Positions 37,430-47,055 of a DNA stretch of 64,000 bases are shown here, one piece after another. The notes under the pieces were generated by a model. It had not been told where the DNA came from, did no database searches, and was given only the letters and a program-made list of their open reading frames with translations. Where the stretch lies: the NCBI RefSeq assembly GCF_937863155.1, contig NZ_CALMFB010000034.1:1-64000 (forward strand), given 5' to 3'. This DNA comes from an uncultured Brevundimonas sp. (GTDB lineage Bacteria; Pseudomonadota; Alphaproteobacteria; Caulobacterales; Caulobacteraceae). A program made the translations under genes and the position numbers. Each line of letters opens with the position of its first letter. Positions within the stretch are counted from its first letter, which is position 1.

Positions 37430-39979
37430 ATGAAATCCCGCAGCCGGCCGCCCCAGAAGTCACGCACCCCGTCTTCCGACGCCCTCGATCCGATCGCCGA
37501 GGCGGCGCTGGAGATTCAGCCCCTGCCCGAGGCCGCGCCGGACGCCGTGACCGACGCGGCGCCTGAACCTGACGCCCGGCCGGACCCCGAACCCGCGCCC
37601 CGGCCGATGTCCGAACGCCGTCGCAGGCGGCTGCTGGAAGAACAGCGCCAGGCCGAAGAGGCCGCTCTGGCCGCCCAAGCCCATGTTCAGGCCCAGGCTG
37701 AAGCGGCCGCAGAGTCCGTCGTCCGCATCGACATGACCGACGCCGAAACCGCCGCGCCCCCGGCGCGTGTGGACGCCGCTCCTGCGCCCGCCTTGCGCAC
37801 CCCGCGCGACCCGGCCCCCAGCGGGCGCCACGCCTATCTGATCGCGGCCGTGGCCGCCGCCCTGTGGATCGGCGGCGTCGCGTCCTGGGCCGCCTATGAA
37901 TATGGCGCGGGCGGGACCGAGCTGGATCCGCTGCGCATCGCCATCTATGCGCTGCTGGCCCTGGCCCCGGCCGGGGTGGCGATCCTGCTGGCCCATGCCG
38001 TGCGTCAGGGGGCCGGCCTGGCCGCCGAGACCCGCCGCGCGCGCGACCTGTCGCAGGCCCTGCTGGCGCCCACCGCCCTGGCGGCCCAGCAGACCGGCGA
38101 GGTGCTGAACACCCTGAGGGCCGACATCGACCATGCCGCCCTGGCCGCCGAACGGGCGCGCGACGACATGCGACTGTTGCGCGAGGCCCTGGCCGGCGAG
38201 ACCGAGCGCCTGAACGAAGCGGCAGAAACCGCCGGGCGCACGGCGCGGCGGCTGGTCGAACAGCTGGGCGTCGAACGCGACCGCCTGACCACTCTGGGCG
38301 GCCAGCTGGAAGGCCAGGCCACGGGCGTGCTGGAGGCCGTGGAGCGCCAGTCGCGCATGGTGATCGACGCCTCCGACCTGGCCCAGACTCAGTTGCGCGA
38401 GGCCGAGGCCGCCCTGGCCGCCCGCGCCGCCGACCTGGCCGCCGCAGCTGGAGAGGCCCAGGACGCCGCCCGTCTGGCGTCGGACGACCTGTCGCGCCAG
38501 ACCCTGCGACTGGAGAACGCCGGCGCCGGCGTGGCCGAACAGATCCAGTCGGTCGAGGAAGGCCTGGGCCAGCAGCGCGCCGCCCTGGTCACCGCCGCCT
38601 ATGCCCTGCGCACCGACCAGGAGGATTTCTCGGCCCAGGTCGAGAGCCAGCGCGCCCAGCTGACCGAACAGCTGTCGGCCACGCGCACCGCCACGACCGA
38701 ACTGGCCCAGACCACTCAGCTGACCACCGAAACGGTCAAGGATCTGGTCGAGGCGGCGACGGACCAGTTCCGCGCCCTGGTCGAAATGTCCCAGCGCGAG
38801 GCCGACGGCTTCGACGCCGCCACCAAGGTGGCGCTGGACCGGTTCGAGGCCCTGGCCGCCGACGCCCGCGACACCCTGATCGAGGAAACCCGCCGCGCGC
38901 TGGAAGCCCTGCGCGCCACGGCCGAGGAAAGCCGCGCCGCCTCGGCCGACGCCGCCGAAGAAGCCCGCCTGCGCGCCGAGCGCCTGGGCGAAACCCTGTT
39001 CGAAGCGGCCCAGAAGGCCGACCAAGCCGCCGAGGCCCGGATCGGCGAGGCCCGCCGCATCGTCCAGGAGACCACCGGCCTGGTCGGCGACGCCGGCGAA
39101 CAGGCGCTGGAGCGTCTGGAGGAAACGCTGGAGCGGATGAACGCCGCCCTGGCGCGGGTCGAAACCGCCGTGTCCGATGTGGATGCGCGCGCCGCCGAAC
39201 TGCCCCAGCAGGCCCAGGCGCGGGTCGACGCCGTGCGCGCGGCGGTGGAGGATGGCCTGGCCGCCCTGTCCGAAGCCTCGCGCAAGGCCGCCGCCGACAC
39301 CGAGGCGCTGGACGCCGGCTTCCAGGAGCGGGTGCGCCGCAACTACGACATGCTGACCGAAGCGGTGCGCCTGATGGGCGTGGTCTCGGGCGACGCCCCC
39401 GGCGGCCGTCGCCGCGAACCGGCCGAAGAGCCCGCGCCGCGCCGCCGACCGGCCGCAAAGGACGAGGACGCCGGTCGCGGCTTCGGCCTGCGCGGCCGCC
39501 TGAAACTGGCGCCGGCCGAGGGCGCGCGCCCGACCGCCGACGAGCAGTTGGGCTGGAGCGATCTGACCGCCGAACCGGCCGACGAGGCGCCGATGGACCT
39601 GACGGCGCCCCTGATGCCGCCGGTGGATGTCGAGGCCCTGGCCGACACCATGGTGGCCGCCATCCGGCGCATGGGGGTCGATCCCAACGCCCTGTTGCCC
39701 CGCTCGCGCATCGAAGAGGCCGCCCGCGCCTGGTCGACCGGCGATCCGTCCGGCTCGCGTCAGATCGTGCGCCGCGTAGCCCCCGCCGCCGTGCGCAGCG
39801 TCTCGCGTCGGGTGCTGACCGACCCGGACCTGAAGGCCGAGGCCGAACGCTATGTGCGCGGTTTCGCACGCGAACTTCAGGCGTTCGGGCCGGAATCCAC
39901 CGGCGTCCTGGCCCGCCTGGCCAGCGACGGCGGACGGGCCTTCCTGTTGCTGGATGCGGCGGTCGGCGACCTGGCCTGA
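37430..39979 (+). CDS. tipN: TipN-like cell-pole polarity protein
   Basis: 849 residues. The first 130 are cytoplasmic, acidic and Pro/Ala-rich with a basic patch (ERRRRRLLEEQ). Two membrane spans lie at about 135-156 and 168-190. From about 200 to 650 is a long Ala/Glu/Arg-rich coiled coil, followed by a disordered stretch and a folded-looking C-terminal region (LADTMVAAIRRMGVDPNALL). This layout and length match Caulobacter TipN, which marks the new pole and orients division and flagellum placement. The name rests on architecture, not on a database match. Other long coiled-coil membrane proteins cannot be fully excluded. Confidence 0.78.
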   Translation: MKSRSRPPQKSRTPSSDALDPIAEAALEIQPLPEAAPDAVTDAAPEPDARPDPEPAPRPMSERRRRRLLEEQRQAEEAALAAQAHVQAQAEAAAESVVRIDMTDAETAAPPARVDAAPAPALRTPRDPAPSGRHAYLIAAVAAALWIGGVASWAAYEYGAGGTELDPLRIAIYALLALAPAGVAILLAHAVRQGAGLAAETRRARDLSQALLAPTALAAQQTGEVLNTLRADIDHAALAAERARDDMRLLREALAGETERLNEAAETAGRTARRLVEQLGVERDRLTTLGGQLEGQATGVLEAVERQSRMVIDASDLAQTQLREAEAALAARAADLAAAAGEAQDAARLASDDLSRQTLRLENAGAGVAEQIQSVEEGLGQQRAALVTAAYALRTDQEDFSAQVESQRAQLTEQLSATRTATTELAQTTQLTTETVKDLVEAATDQFRALVEMSQREADGFDAATKVALDRFEALAADARDTLIEETRRALEALRATAEESRAASADAAEEARLRAERLGETLFEAAQKADQAAEARIGEARRIVQETTGLVGDAGEQALERLEETLERMNAALARVETAVSDVDARAAELPQQAQARVDAVRAAVEDGLAALSEASRKAAADTEALDAGFQERVRRNYDMLTEAVRLMGVVSGDAPGGRRREPAEEPAPRRRPAAKDEDAGRGFGLRGRLKLAPAEGARPTADEQLGWSDLTAEPADEAPMDLTAPLMPPVDVEALADTMVAAIRRMGVDPNALLPRSRIEEAARAWSTGDPSGSRQIVRRVAPAAVRSVSRRVLTDPDLKAEAERYVRGFARELQAFGPESTGVLARLASDGGRAFLLLDAAVGDLA

Positions 39980-40072
39980 CGCCACAAGAAACGGATTCCG
40001 GCTTGACGTCGGCGCGACCAGACCGCACGGTCGGGTCGCTGTCACGTTGATGTCACATTACCCAACGGACCC

Positions 40073-40672
40073 ATGGTTGCCGACGACGAAGACACCGCCG
40101 ACGACCGACTGCCCGTCATCGTGCTGTGCGCCTATGACGCCCAGGACGAGGTGTGGGATCCGGTCGAGGATCTGTCGGGCCGGCACTGGCGGCCGAACGG
40201 CGCGCGCGCGGTCAGCCTGGACCCCGACACGCCCGACCGCCTGTATGACGCCCTGAACGATCAGCTTAGCGACCGGCGTCGCCGCGCGGTTCTGCTGCTG
40301 GGCCGCAGCCGCCAGCCCGGCCAGTTCAGCATCCAGATGCGGGCCGAGAACAGGGCCTTGCAGGGAACCGAACGTCTGGACCCGCTGGGGCCCAGCCTGG
40401 CGCGGGCGACCCTGCCGGTGGCCGATGTGCTGAACGGGCTGGGTGCCGCGGGATTGAACGCCGTCGCCACTTCCGAGGCCGAACCGGACGCCGGATCGTA
40501 TCTGCTGTTCCGCATCCTGTCGGACCTGCCGGATGTCAGCGAGGCGCCGATCGTGGGCCTGTTGCGGGTTCCGGCCGACGCCACCCTGGACGCCGCGCGA
40601 CGGGGCGTGAAGGCCGCCGCCGCCGCCATCGCCGCCCAACTGGCGCCTCTGAGCCGGTCGCAACTGGCCTGA
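40073..40672 (+). CDS. Pyrrolidone-carboxylate-peptidase-like protein lacking catalytic residues
   Basis: 199 residues. The order of motifs resembles peptidase family C15: LLLGRSRQPGQFSIQMRAEN in place of HVGLA..IERIAVN, TLPVADVLNGLGAAGLNAV, AGSYLLF in place of AGTFVCN, GLLRVP in place of GFIHVP, and a C-terminal helix. The three catalytic positions read Gln88, Leu145 and Arg165 instead of Glu, Cys and His. If the alignment holds, it is a pseudoenzyme. It starts 93 bases after tipN on the same strand. The assignment comes from pattern reading, so only moderate weight is due. Confidence 0.5.
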   Translation: MVADDEDTADDRLPVIVLCAYDAQDEVWDPVEDLSGRHWRPNGARAVSLDPDTPDRLYDALNDQLSDRRRRAVLLLGRSRQPGQFSIQMRAENRALQGTERLDPLGPSLARATLPVADVLNGLGAAGLNAVATSEAEPDAGSYLLFRILSDLPDVSEAPIVGLLRVPADATLDAARRGVKAAAAAIAAQLAPLSRSQLA

Positions 40673-40681
40673 GCCTGCGCC

Positions 40682-41836
40682 TCAGCCCAGGCGCCGCCGC
40701 AGCCCCAGCGCCAGCAAACCCCCGAACCCCGCCAGCAGGGCCATGGCGCCATAGCCCCACACGCCGACCTGATCATACAGCGGCCCCGACGCCAGGGTCG
40801 CCAGGCCGATCAGAACCCCGGCCGCCAGCATGGAGTTCAGCGTCTGGCCCGCCGTATGGCTGTCGTCCGGCGTCAGACGCTCGATGATCTGCACCCCCGC
40901 CAGATAGGTGGCGGCGAAGGTCAGGGCGTGCAGCGCCTGCAACGGCCACAAGGCCCACAACGGCGGCGCCAGGGCCATCAACCCCCAGCGCACCACCGAC
41001 GCCCCCACGCCCAGCATCAGCACGCTCCAGGCGGAAATCCCCCGGCGTCGGCGCCACGGCTCGACCCACCACATGAAGCCGATCTCGACCACGACCGAAA
41101 AGGCCCACAGCGCGCCGGTGGTGCGGGCGTCCAGCCCCTGCCCTTCCCAGGCCATGGCCGAAAAGCCGTAATAGAAGGCGTGCGCCGCCTGCACCGCGCC
41201 GATGGCGAACAGAGCGGTCATGAACACCGGGTCGCGCACCAGCCGCCCCAGGCCCCGGAACCGCGCCATGCCGTCTACAGGGCCTGCGGCGCCGACCGGC
41301 TCGTCCGGCAGGCCGCGCCAGGCGTAGAGGCCGATGCCCGCGCTGGCGGCCACGACCCAGACGATCACCGCATCGGTCGGCGCGACCGTCAGCAAAGCGC
41401 CCACCGCCATGTTGGCGCCCACGAAGGCGGCCGATCCGCACCCGCGCGGAAAGGCGAAGCTGTGCCCCGTCCGGCGCGCCACACGCAGGTTCAGCACATC
41501 GGTCAGCGGGATCAGCGCCGCGGCCGCGCTGGCCGCCGCGAACCAGCACACAGCCCTGAGGCCTGCATGATCGGTCAGCCCCGCCGCGCCATAGCCGACC
41601 GCCGCGACCAGCCCCAGAATGGCGATGGGCGTGCGCCGCGACCGGAACCCATCGGCCCAGACCGCCGCCGCCGGCCCGGTGACCAGCCGCCCCAGCATGG
41701 GCGCCGCCAGAAGCGCGCCGATCTCGGCCCCGCTGAGGCCCCGGCTGGATAACCACAGGCCGGCGAACGGCAGGCTGGCGCCCGTGGCCGCGAACAGCAG
41801 CACATATTGAAAGGCCAGACGCAGGGCGGGAGTCAT
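40682..41836 (-). CDS. MFS transporter (MFS_1-like, HcaT/phenylpropionate-permease type)
   Basis: 384 residues with twelve predicted membrane spans. The first begins FQYVLLFAATGASLPFAGLWLSSRGLSG, typical of the HcaT-like MFS_1 group. An MFS loop (ADGFRSRRTPIAILG) follows span 2. A second half resembling the first begins VFMTALFAIGAVQAAHAFYYGF. The substrate is unknown. It is divergent from the DUF423 gene (49 bases) and convergent with the gene after tipN (9 bases). Confidence 0.87.
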   Translation of the reverse strand: MTPALRLAFQYVLLFAATGASLPFAGLWLSSRGLSGAEIGALLAAPMLGRLVTGPAAAVWADGFRSRRTPIAILGLVAAVGYGAAGLTDHAGLRAVCWFAAASAAAALIPLTDVLNLRVARRTGHSFAFPRGCGSAAFVGANMAVGALLTVAPTDAVIVWVVAASAGIGLYAWRGLPDEPVGAAGPVDGMARFRGLGRLVRDPVFMTALFAIGAVQAAHAFYYGFSAMAWEGQGLDARTTGALWAFSVVVEIGFMWWVEPWRRRRGISAWSVLMLGVGASVVRWGLMALAPPLWALWPLQALHALTFAATYLAGVQIIERLTPDDSHTAGQTLNSMLAAGVLIGLATLASGPLYDQVGVWGYGAMALLAGFGGLLALGLRRRLG

Positions 41837-41885
41837 GGCGAGTGCGATAGCAGACTCGCGCCGCGGCGTCGGCTAGGACATTCAG

Positions 41886-42257
41886 ATGACCCTGCACCGT
41901 TCGCTCGCTCTGTTCGCCGCCGTCTCGGGCGCCCTGGCCGTGATCCTGGGCGCCTTCGCCGCCCATGGGGCCGGGCCGCAGATCAAGAGCCTGCTGACCA
42001 CCGGGGCGCAGTATCAGATGGGGCACGCCCTGCTGGCGCTGATCTGCGCCGCCTGGCCGGGCGGCGGTCGTCTGGCCGGGGTTGCGGGTTGGCTGGCCGG
42101 TGTCGGAGGTCTGGTGTTCAGCCTGGCGCTGGCGTCGGTGGCTCTGTTGCGACTTTCGGTCATGGGGGCGGTTGCGCCCGTCGGCGGCATGCTGATGATC
42201 GCCGGGTGGCTGGTGCTGGGATTCGCGGTTCTCCGGTCACGGTCCGTCAACGCCTGA
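41886..42257 (+). CDS. DUF423 family inner-membrane protein
   Basis: 123 residues with four membrane spans, the typical DUF423 (YgdD-like) size. The family pattern FAAVSGALAVILGAFAAHGA, then a loop with TTGAQYQMGHALLAL, is clear. Function is unknown. It is 31 bases upstream of the prolyl aminopeptidase gene on the same strand and may share its transcript. Confidence 0.92.
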   Translation: MTLHRSLALFAAVSGALAVILGAFAAHGAGPQIKSLLTTGAQYQMGHALLALICAAWPGGGRLAGVAGWLAGVGGLVFSLALASVALLRLSVMGAVAPVGGMLMIAGWLVLGFAVLRSRSVNA

Positions 42258-42288
42258 TCGTTCAGAAATCCGGAGTTCCGTACACAGA

Positions 42289-43260
42289 ATGGCTTTTGTC
42301 GTGACCGATACGCCCCGCCGCGAACTGTATCCCGAGATCGAACCGTTCGCCTCCGGCTGGATGACCGCAGACGGTCACGAGATCTATTACGAGGAATGCG
42401 GCAATCCGAACGGCCTGCCGGTCGTGGTGCTGCACGGCGGCCCCGGCGGCGCCTGCAATCCGGGCATGCGGCGCTATTTCGATCCGGCCAAATACCGAAT
42501 CGTCCTGTTCGACCAGCGCGGATGCGGCCAGTCGCGGCCCAACGCCTCGCTGGAAGACAACACCACCTGGACCCTGATCGAGGACATCGAGCGGCTGCGC
42601 GAACGGTGCGGCGTCGACAAATGGGTGGTGTTCGGCGGCAGCTGGGGCTCGACCCTGTCGATGGCCTACGCCATCACCCACCCCGAGCGGGTGGCGGCCC
42701 TGGTTCTGCGCGGCATCTTCCTGCTGACCAAGCCCGAGCTGCACTGGTTCTATCAGAACGGCGCCTCGATGATCTTCCCGGACGCCTGGGAAGGCTTCGT
42801 CGCCCCCATCCCCGAGGCCGAGCGTCACGACCTGATGGGCGCCTATTACAAGCGGCTGACCGGCGACGACCGCAAGGCCCAGCTGGAATGCGCCGTGGCC
42901 TGGTCCAGCTGGGAAGGCGACACCGTCAGCGTGCGCGGGCCGGAAGCCCGTCCCGACAAATTCGCCGAGCCTGAGTTCGCCCTGGCCTTCGCCCGGATCG
43001 AATGCTGGTACTTCATGAATGGCGGCTTCTTCCCGGAGGACGGCTGGATCCTGAAGAACATCCACCGCATCCGCCACATCCCGGCCTGGATCGCGCAGGG
43101 GCGGTTCGACGTGGTCACGCCGATGGACAGCGCCTGGCGTCTGCATCGCGCCTGGCCTGAGGCGACGCTGGATGTCGTCGGCGACGCCGGTCACGCCTCG
43201 ACCGAGCCGGGCATCATCGACAGCCTGGTGCGCGCGACCGACTGGGCGGCCAGTCTTTAA
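42289..43260 (+). CDS. pip: Prolyl aminopeptidase
   Basis: 323 residues, the usual length. It removes N-terminal proline from peptides in the cytoplasm (family S33). The oxyanion motif LHGGPGG, DQRGCGQSRPNA, nucleophile elbow GGSWGS with Ser118, the family's WSSWEGDT segment, acid in GRFDVVTP and His in DAGHAS are all present. Its stop overlaps by four bases the stop of the convergent DUF6173-like gene. Confidence 0.97.
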   Translation: MAFVVTDTPRRELYPEIEPFASGWMTADGHEIYYEECGNPNGLPVVVLHGGPGGACNPGMRRYFDPAKYRIVLFDQRGCGQSRPNASLEDNTTWTLIEDIERLRERCGVDKWVVFGGSWGSTLSMAYAITHPERVAALVLRGIFLLTKPELHWFYQNGASMIFPDAWEGFVAPIPEAERHDLMGAYYKRLTGDDRKAQLECAVAWSSWEGDTVSVRGPEARPDKFAEPEFALAFARIECWYFMNGGFFPEDGWILKNIHRIRHIPAWIAQGRFDVVTPMDSAWRLHRAWPEATLDVVGDAGHASTEPGIIDSLVRATDWAASL

Positions 43261-43721
43261 GCGGACGGGTTGGTCTTTTCGACCAGTTCGTTCAGCTGGA
43301 AGCCGATGCGGCGCGCGGGGCGGTCCTCGGGCTTCTTGGCGACGTTCAGCACGACGTTGATCTGGCCATAATGCTGGATCAGCCGCACCGGCTTGCCGTC
43401 GCCGTTCTTGCCGAAGAACATGATCAGGTCCGGCCCCCAGAAGCCGACGTCCTCGATCCGCATGGTGCCGTCGCCCGGCAGGCCGACGATGGAGGCGGCG
43501 ACTTCCTCGTCCTTGTCGATGCCGGCCTCGAACGCCTCGATCATCTTGGACAGGCGCACAAAGGCCCATTCGGCCGGATTGTCGCGCATGCGTACGCCGT
43601 GGGCCATGGCGGCGGCGTCTTCGGGCGCGCTGTCGGGCACGACGGGCTGGGGACAGGGCGGGCCCGAGAACAGGTTCGGGTCGGCCTTGACGGGCGGGGG
43701 CGTGGTGCTGATGACGGTCAT
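43257..43721 (-). CDS. DUF6173-like conserved hypothetical protein
   Basis: 154 residues without signal peptide or membrane span. The core (RLSKMIEAFEAGIDKDEEVAASIVG, IEDVGFWGPDLIMFFGK, LIQHYGQINVVLNVAKK) is compact alpha/beta. I associate it with the small DUF6173 family, but from memory of motifs only. Function unknown. It lies 40 bases upstream of the end of rodA on the same strand, and convergent with pip. Confidence 0.7.
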   Translation of the reverse strand: MTVISTTPPPVKADPNLFSGPPCPQPVVPDSAPEDAAAMAHGVRMRDNPAEWAFVRLSKMIEAFEAGIDKDEEVAASIVGLPGDGTMRIEDVGFWGPDLIMFFGKNGDGKPVRLIQHYGQINVVLNVAKKPEDRPARRIGFQLNELVEKTNPSA

Positions 43722-43761
43722 GACGGCACTCTAACGCGACAGGCGCTTCAGAACAGGCGGA

Positions 43762-44919
43762 TCAGAACAGGCCGTGGCCCTTGGGCAGTTCGGCATAGCG
43801 GTGCACGCGGATCGACAGCACCAGACCGAAACCGACCATCACCGTCATCATCGACGACCCGCCATAGGACATCAGCGGCATGGGCACGCCGACGACCGGC
43901 GCCAGCCCCATGACCATGGCCCCGTTGATCAGCACGAAGATGGCGAAGAAGGCCGTCATCCCCGCCGCGGCGATACGGCCGAAATGGCTGTGCGACAGCG
44001 AGGCGATCCGCAGCGAGATCAGGATGACCGCCAGATAGCAGGCCAGCAGCGAAAAGGTGCCGATGAAGCCGATCTCTTCGGCCACGGTCGAGAAGATGAA
44101 GTCGGTCTGACGTTCGGGCAGGAACTCCAGCTGGCTCTGACTGCCCAGGCCATAGCCACGACCCAGCACGCCCCCTGCGCCCAGGGCGATCTTGGACTGG
44201 ATGATGTTGTAACCCGTGCCGGCCGGGTCGGATTCCGGGTTCAGGAAGGTCAGCACCCGCGCCCGCTGATAGTCGTGCATCACGAACATCACGAACGGCG
44301 GAATGGCGGCGGCGGCGGCGGCGACGCCCGCCACGATCACCCGCCAGCTCAGCCCCGCCAGGAACATGATCGCCCCGCCCGTCAGACCGATGACCATGGC
44401 CGAACCCAGATCCGGCTGCTTGGCCACCAGCAGGAAGGGCACGCCGATCATCGCCAGCGGGAAGATCAGCTTCCACGACAGCCGCGCCTCCTTGGCCGTG
44501 TGGCTGTGGTACCAGCGAGCCAGGGCCAGAACGAGGCCCAGCTTGACGAACTCGGCCGGCTGGATGCGGATGAAGCCCAGATGCAGCCAGTTCTTGGCAC
44601 CCCCCGCCGTATAGCCCAGCGGCGTGAACTCGATCAGCAGCACCAGGAACAGCAGGAATCCGTACAGCGGATAGGCCGCGTGGAACCACCATTTCGGATG
44701 GATCAGCGCCAGCACCAGCATGACCCCCAGCATGACGGTGAACCGGAACACATGGTCGGCGGCCCACGGTTGCCAGTCGCTGCCTGCGATCGAATACAGC
44801 ATGGCCGCGCCGGCCCCGGCGATGGCGCACAACAGGGCCACCAGCCGCCATTCGATCTGGCCGATCTTGACCGACAGCCGGTCGCGTTCGCCCGGACGGG
44901 TCAGGGCCGAAGCGGTCAT
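43762..44919 (-). CDS. rodA: Rod-shape-determining peptidoglycan glycosyltransferase RodA
   Basis: 385 residues with about ten membrane spans, a SEDS protein that polymerises lipid II for cell elongation. Family blocks include the catalytic-loop Asp in KQPDLGSAM, NIIQSKIALGAGGVLGRGYG, LEFLPERQTDFIFSTVAEEIGF and PLMSYGGSSMM. The ATG at 44919 overlaps the mrdA stop by ATGA, so RodA and PBP2 are translationally coupled. It is the last gene of the mreB-to-rodA run. Confidence 0.97.
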   Translation of the reverse strand: MTASALTRPGERDRLSVKIGQIEWRLVALLCAIAGAGAAMLYSIAGSDWQPWAADHVFRFTVMLGVMLVLALIHPKWWFHAAYPLYGFLLFLVLLIEFTPLGYTAGGAKNWLHLGFIRIQPAEFVKLGLVLALARWYHSHTAKEARLSWKLIFPLAMIGVPFLLVAKQPDLGSAMVIGLTGGAIMFLAGLSWRVIVAGVAAAAAAIPPFVMFVMHDYQRARVLTFLNPESDPAGTGYNIIQSKIALGAGGVLGRGYGLGSQSQLEFLPERQTDFIFSTVAEEIGFIGTFSLLACYLAVILISLRIASLSHSHFGRIAAAGMTAFFAIFVLINGAMVMGLAPVVGVPMPLMSYGGSSMMTVMVGFGLVLSIRVHRYAELPKGHGLF

Positions 44920-46970
44920 TGCGGCGTCTCCGGCAGATAGGGTTGCGGGCCGGACGGCGTTGCAGGCGCTGCGGGCGCAGCCGTCGACGGCGCGGGCGGC
45001 GCAGCACTGTCAACCAGGCCACCGATGTTGCCGGCCTCCCCTTCCCCGGCCTCGACCGGGCCTTCGGCCTCGGGCGGCAGGGGCCGTTCGATGCGCGCGC
45101 GCATGTCGGGGTCTTTCAGCAGGGCCACCTTCATGATCTCGCGCGCGCGCGGGGCCGCATCGGCCGCGCCGCCCGCCGGGGCGTGCTGGATAATCAGGGC
45201 GATGGCGTAACGCGGCGCATCGTGCGGGGCGAAGGCCACGAACAGGGCGTGGTCGCGCCGGGTCCAGACCGCATCGCGCGGCCCGCGAGAACCCGAGCCA
45301 TAGTCGCGCGACTGGGCCGTGCCGGTCTTGCCCGCCATCTGGATGTCGCCCAGCCCCAGTTGCGAGGCGCGATAGGCCGTGCCCGAGCGATCATTGGCCA
45401 CCGCCGCCATGCCGGCGCGCACGATGTCCAGATGCTCCTGCGAGAACGGCAGATCCTTGCGGCTTTCGGGCTGGGGCCGCTCCACGCCGCCGACCGACTT
45501 GATCAGGCGCGGGGTGATGGCCTTGCGGCCGTTGGCCAGGCGCGAGGTCATCACCGCCAGTTGCAGCGCCGTGGTCAGGGTGGCGCCCTGGCCGATGGCG
45601 ACCGACAGCGTCTCGCCTGGATGCCATTTCGGATCGCGCGGACGGGCCTTCTTGACCCATTCGGTGGTGGGCATCAGCCCCTTGGACTGACCGCCGATGC
45701 CGATGTCATAGGTCTGGTTGAAGCCCAGATCCTCGGCCACGCGCGAGATGCGGTCCACGCCCGCGCGGTTGCACAGGTGGTAGAAATAGGTGTCGCACGA
45801 GTTCTTGATGGCGTTGTGCATGTCCATCGCCCCGTGCCCGCCTCGCCGCCAGCAACGGAAGGTGCGATTGCCGTAGCGATAGCCGCCCGTGCAGACCACC
45901 CGTTCGGCCGGATTGATCCCCGCCTCCAGGAAGGCCAGGGCCGTGGTCATCTTGAAGGTCGAGCCGGGCGGGAAGGCGCCATAGATCGCCTTGTCCAGCA
46001 ACGGTTTGCGCTCGTAATCGGCCAGGGCGCGATAGATTTTGGACGGCACGCCGCCCACGAACAGGTTCGGATCGAACGACGGCGCCGAGACCATGCACAG
46101 CACGTCGCCGTTGCGCACATCCATGACGACGCAGCCGCCCGATTCCTCGCCGAACACCTCCAGCGCACGGTTCTGGATGTCGGCGTCCAGCGTCAGGATG
46201 ACTTCGTCGCCGTGCACGGCGGGCTTGGAGCCGCCGACATCCTCGCCGACCACGCGGCCGCGAGCGTCGACCTCGACCCGATTGCCGCCGGCCTCGCCGC
46301 GCAGGTCCTCGTCCAGGGCCTTTTCCACCCCCTGACGACCGACGCGGAAGCCCGGGTTGAACAGGATCGACGGCGGCTGTTCGCCCCGGTCGCGATAGGC
46401 CTGAACGTCGCGGTCGTTGGGCTTGGCCACATAGCCAACGACGTGGGCGAAGGCGCCGCCGAAGGGGTAGTATCGGGCCTCGTTCATGTCGGCCATGACG
46501 CCCGGCAGTTCGTTGGCGTACAGATTGACGCGCGCGAACTCTTCCCAGGTCAGGTCGCTCTTGACCGGCACGGGACTGAAACGCGGCGCGGCGTTCACGT
46601 CGCGGATGATCGCGCGCCGCCGATCCAGCGTATCAGGCAGCAGGCGGCCCAGCAGGTCCAGCGTCTGGTCCAGATCCTTGGTCTCGTCGCGCACGACCAG
46701 GACACGGAAACTGGGCCGGTTGCCGGCGATGACGACGCCGTTGCGATCCTTGATCAGGCCGCGCGGCGGCGGCACCAGGCGGAAGTTGAACTGGTTGGCG
46801 TTCGCCAGGGTGGCGTATTCGCGCGCCTGGATCACCTGCAACTGCATCAGCCGCCCGACCAGGGCCGTGACCCCCAGGGTCGTCAGGCCGCCCAGCACCA
46901 GGGTGCGCCGCAGGAACGACCCCTGCCGCTCGTTGACGTCGGAAAAGAAGATGGACGGTTCGCTGCTCAC
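44916..46970 (-). CDS. mrdA: Penicillin-binding protein 2 (elongasome transpeptidase)
   Basis: 684 residues from the GTG at 46970 with AGGAG nine bases upstream. There is one N-terminal membrane anchor (LVLGGLTTLGVTALVGRLM), a pedestal domain, and a transpeptidase domain with the active Ser in STFK (about 337), the SCD motif and KTGTAQ (about 544). It cross-links peptidoglycan during elongation with RodA and MreC. The last 45 residues are an Ala/Pro/Glu-rich tail beyond the catalytic domain. The start region lies within an inverted repeat that may regulate translation. Confidence 0.97.
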   Translation of the reverse strand: MSSEPSIFFSDVNERQGSFLRRTLVLGGLTTLGVTALVGRLMQLQVIQAREYATLANANQFNFRLVPPPRGLIKDRNGVVIAGNRPSFRVLVVRDETKDLDQTLDLLGRLLPDTLDRRRAIIRDVNAAPRFSPVPVKSDLTWEEFARVNLYANELPGVMADMNEARYYPFGGAFAHVVGYVAKPNDRDVQAYRDRGEQPPSILFNPGFRVGRQGVEKALDEDLRGEAGGNRVEVDARGRVVGEDVGGSKPAVHGDEVILTLDADIQNRALEVFGEESGGCVVMDVRNGDVLCMVSAPSFDPNLFVGGVPSKIYRALADYERKPLLDKAIYGAFPPGSTFKMTTALAFLEAGINPAERVVCTGGYRYGNRTFRCWRRGGHGAMDMHNAIKNSCDTYFYHLCNRAGVDRISRVAEDLGFNQTYDIGIGGQSKGLMPTTEWVKKARPRDPKWHPGETLSVAIGQGATLTTALQLAVMTSRLANGRKAITPRLIKSVGGVERPQPESRKDLPFSQEHLDIVRAGMAAVANDRSGTAYRASQLGLGDIQMAGKTGTAQSRDYGSGSRGPRDAVWTRRDHALFVAFAPHDAPRYAIALIIQHAPAGGAADAAPRAREIMKVALLKDPDMRARIERPLPPEAEGPVEAGEGEAGNIGGLVDSAAPPAPSTAAPAAPATPSGPQPYLPETPQ

Positions 46971-47003
46971 CCTGCTTCGCTCCTGGCAGGAGCTTCGCAG
47001 GGT
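46969..47003 (-). promoter_or_regulatory. Inverted repeat covering the mrdA ribosome-binding site and start
   Basis: On the minus strand ACCCTGC...CTCCTG pairs with CAGGAG...GCAGGGT, separated only by a short internal mismatch. The 3' arm contains the AGGAG ribosome site and the first two bases of the GTG start codon. The folded form would block mrdA translation, which could balance PBP2 against upstream mreD. Confidence 0.5.
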
Positions 47004-47055
47004 TCGGACCCGAACCCGGGAAGGACATGTCCTTCAAAGCCTTGGCGAAGACGGA

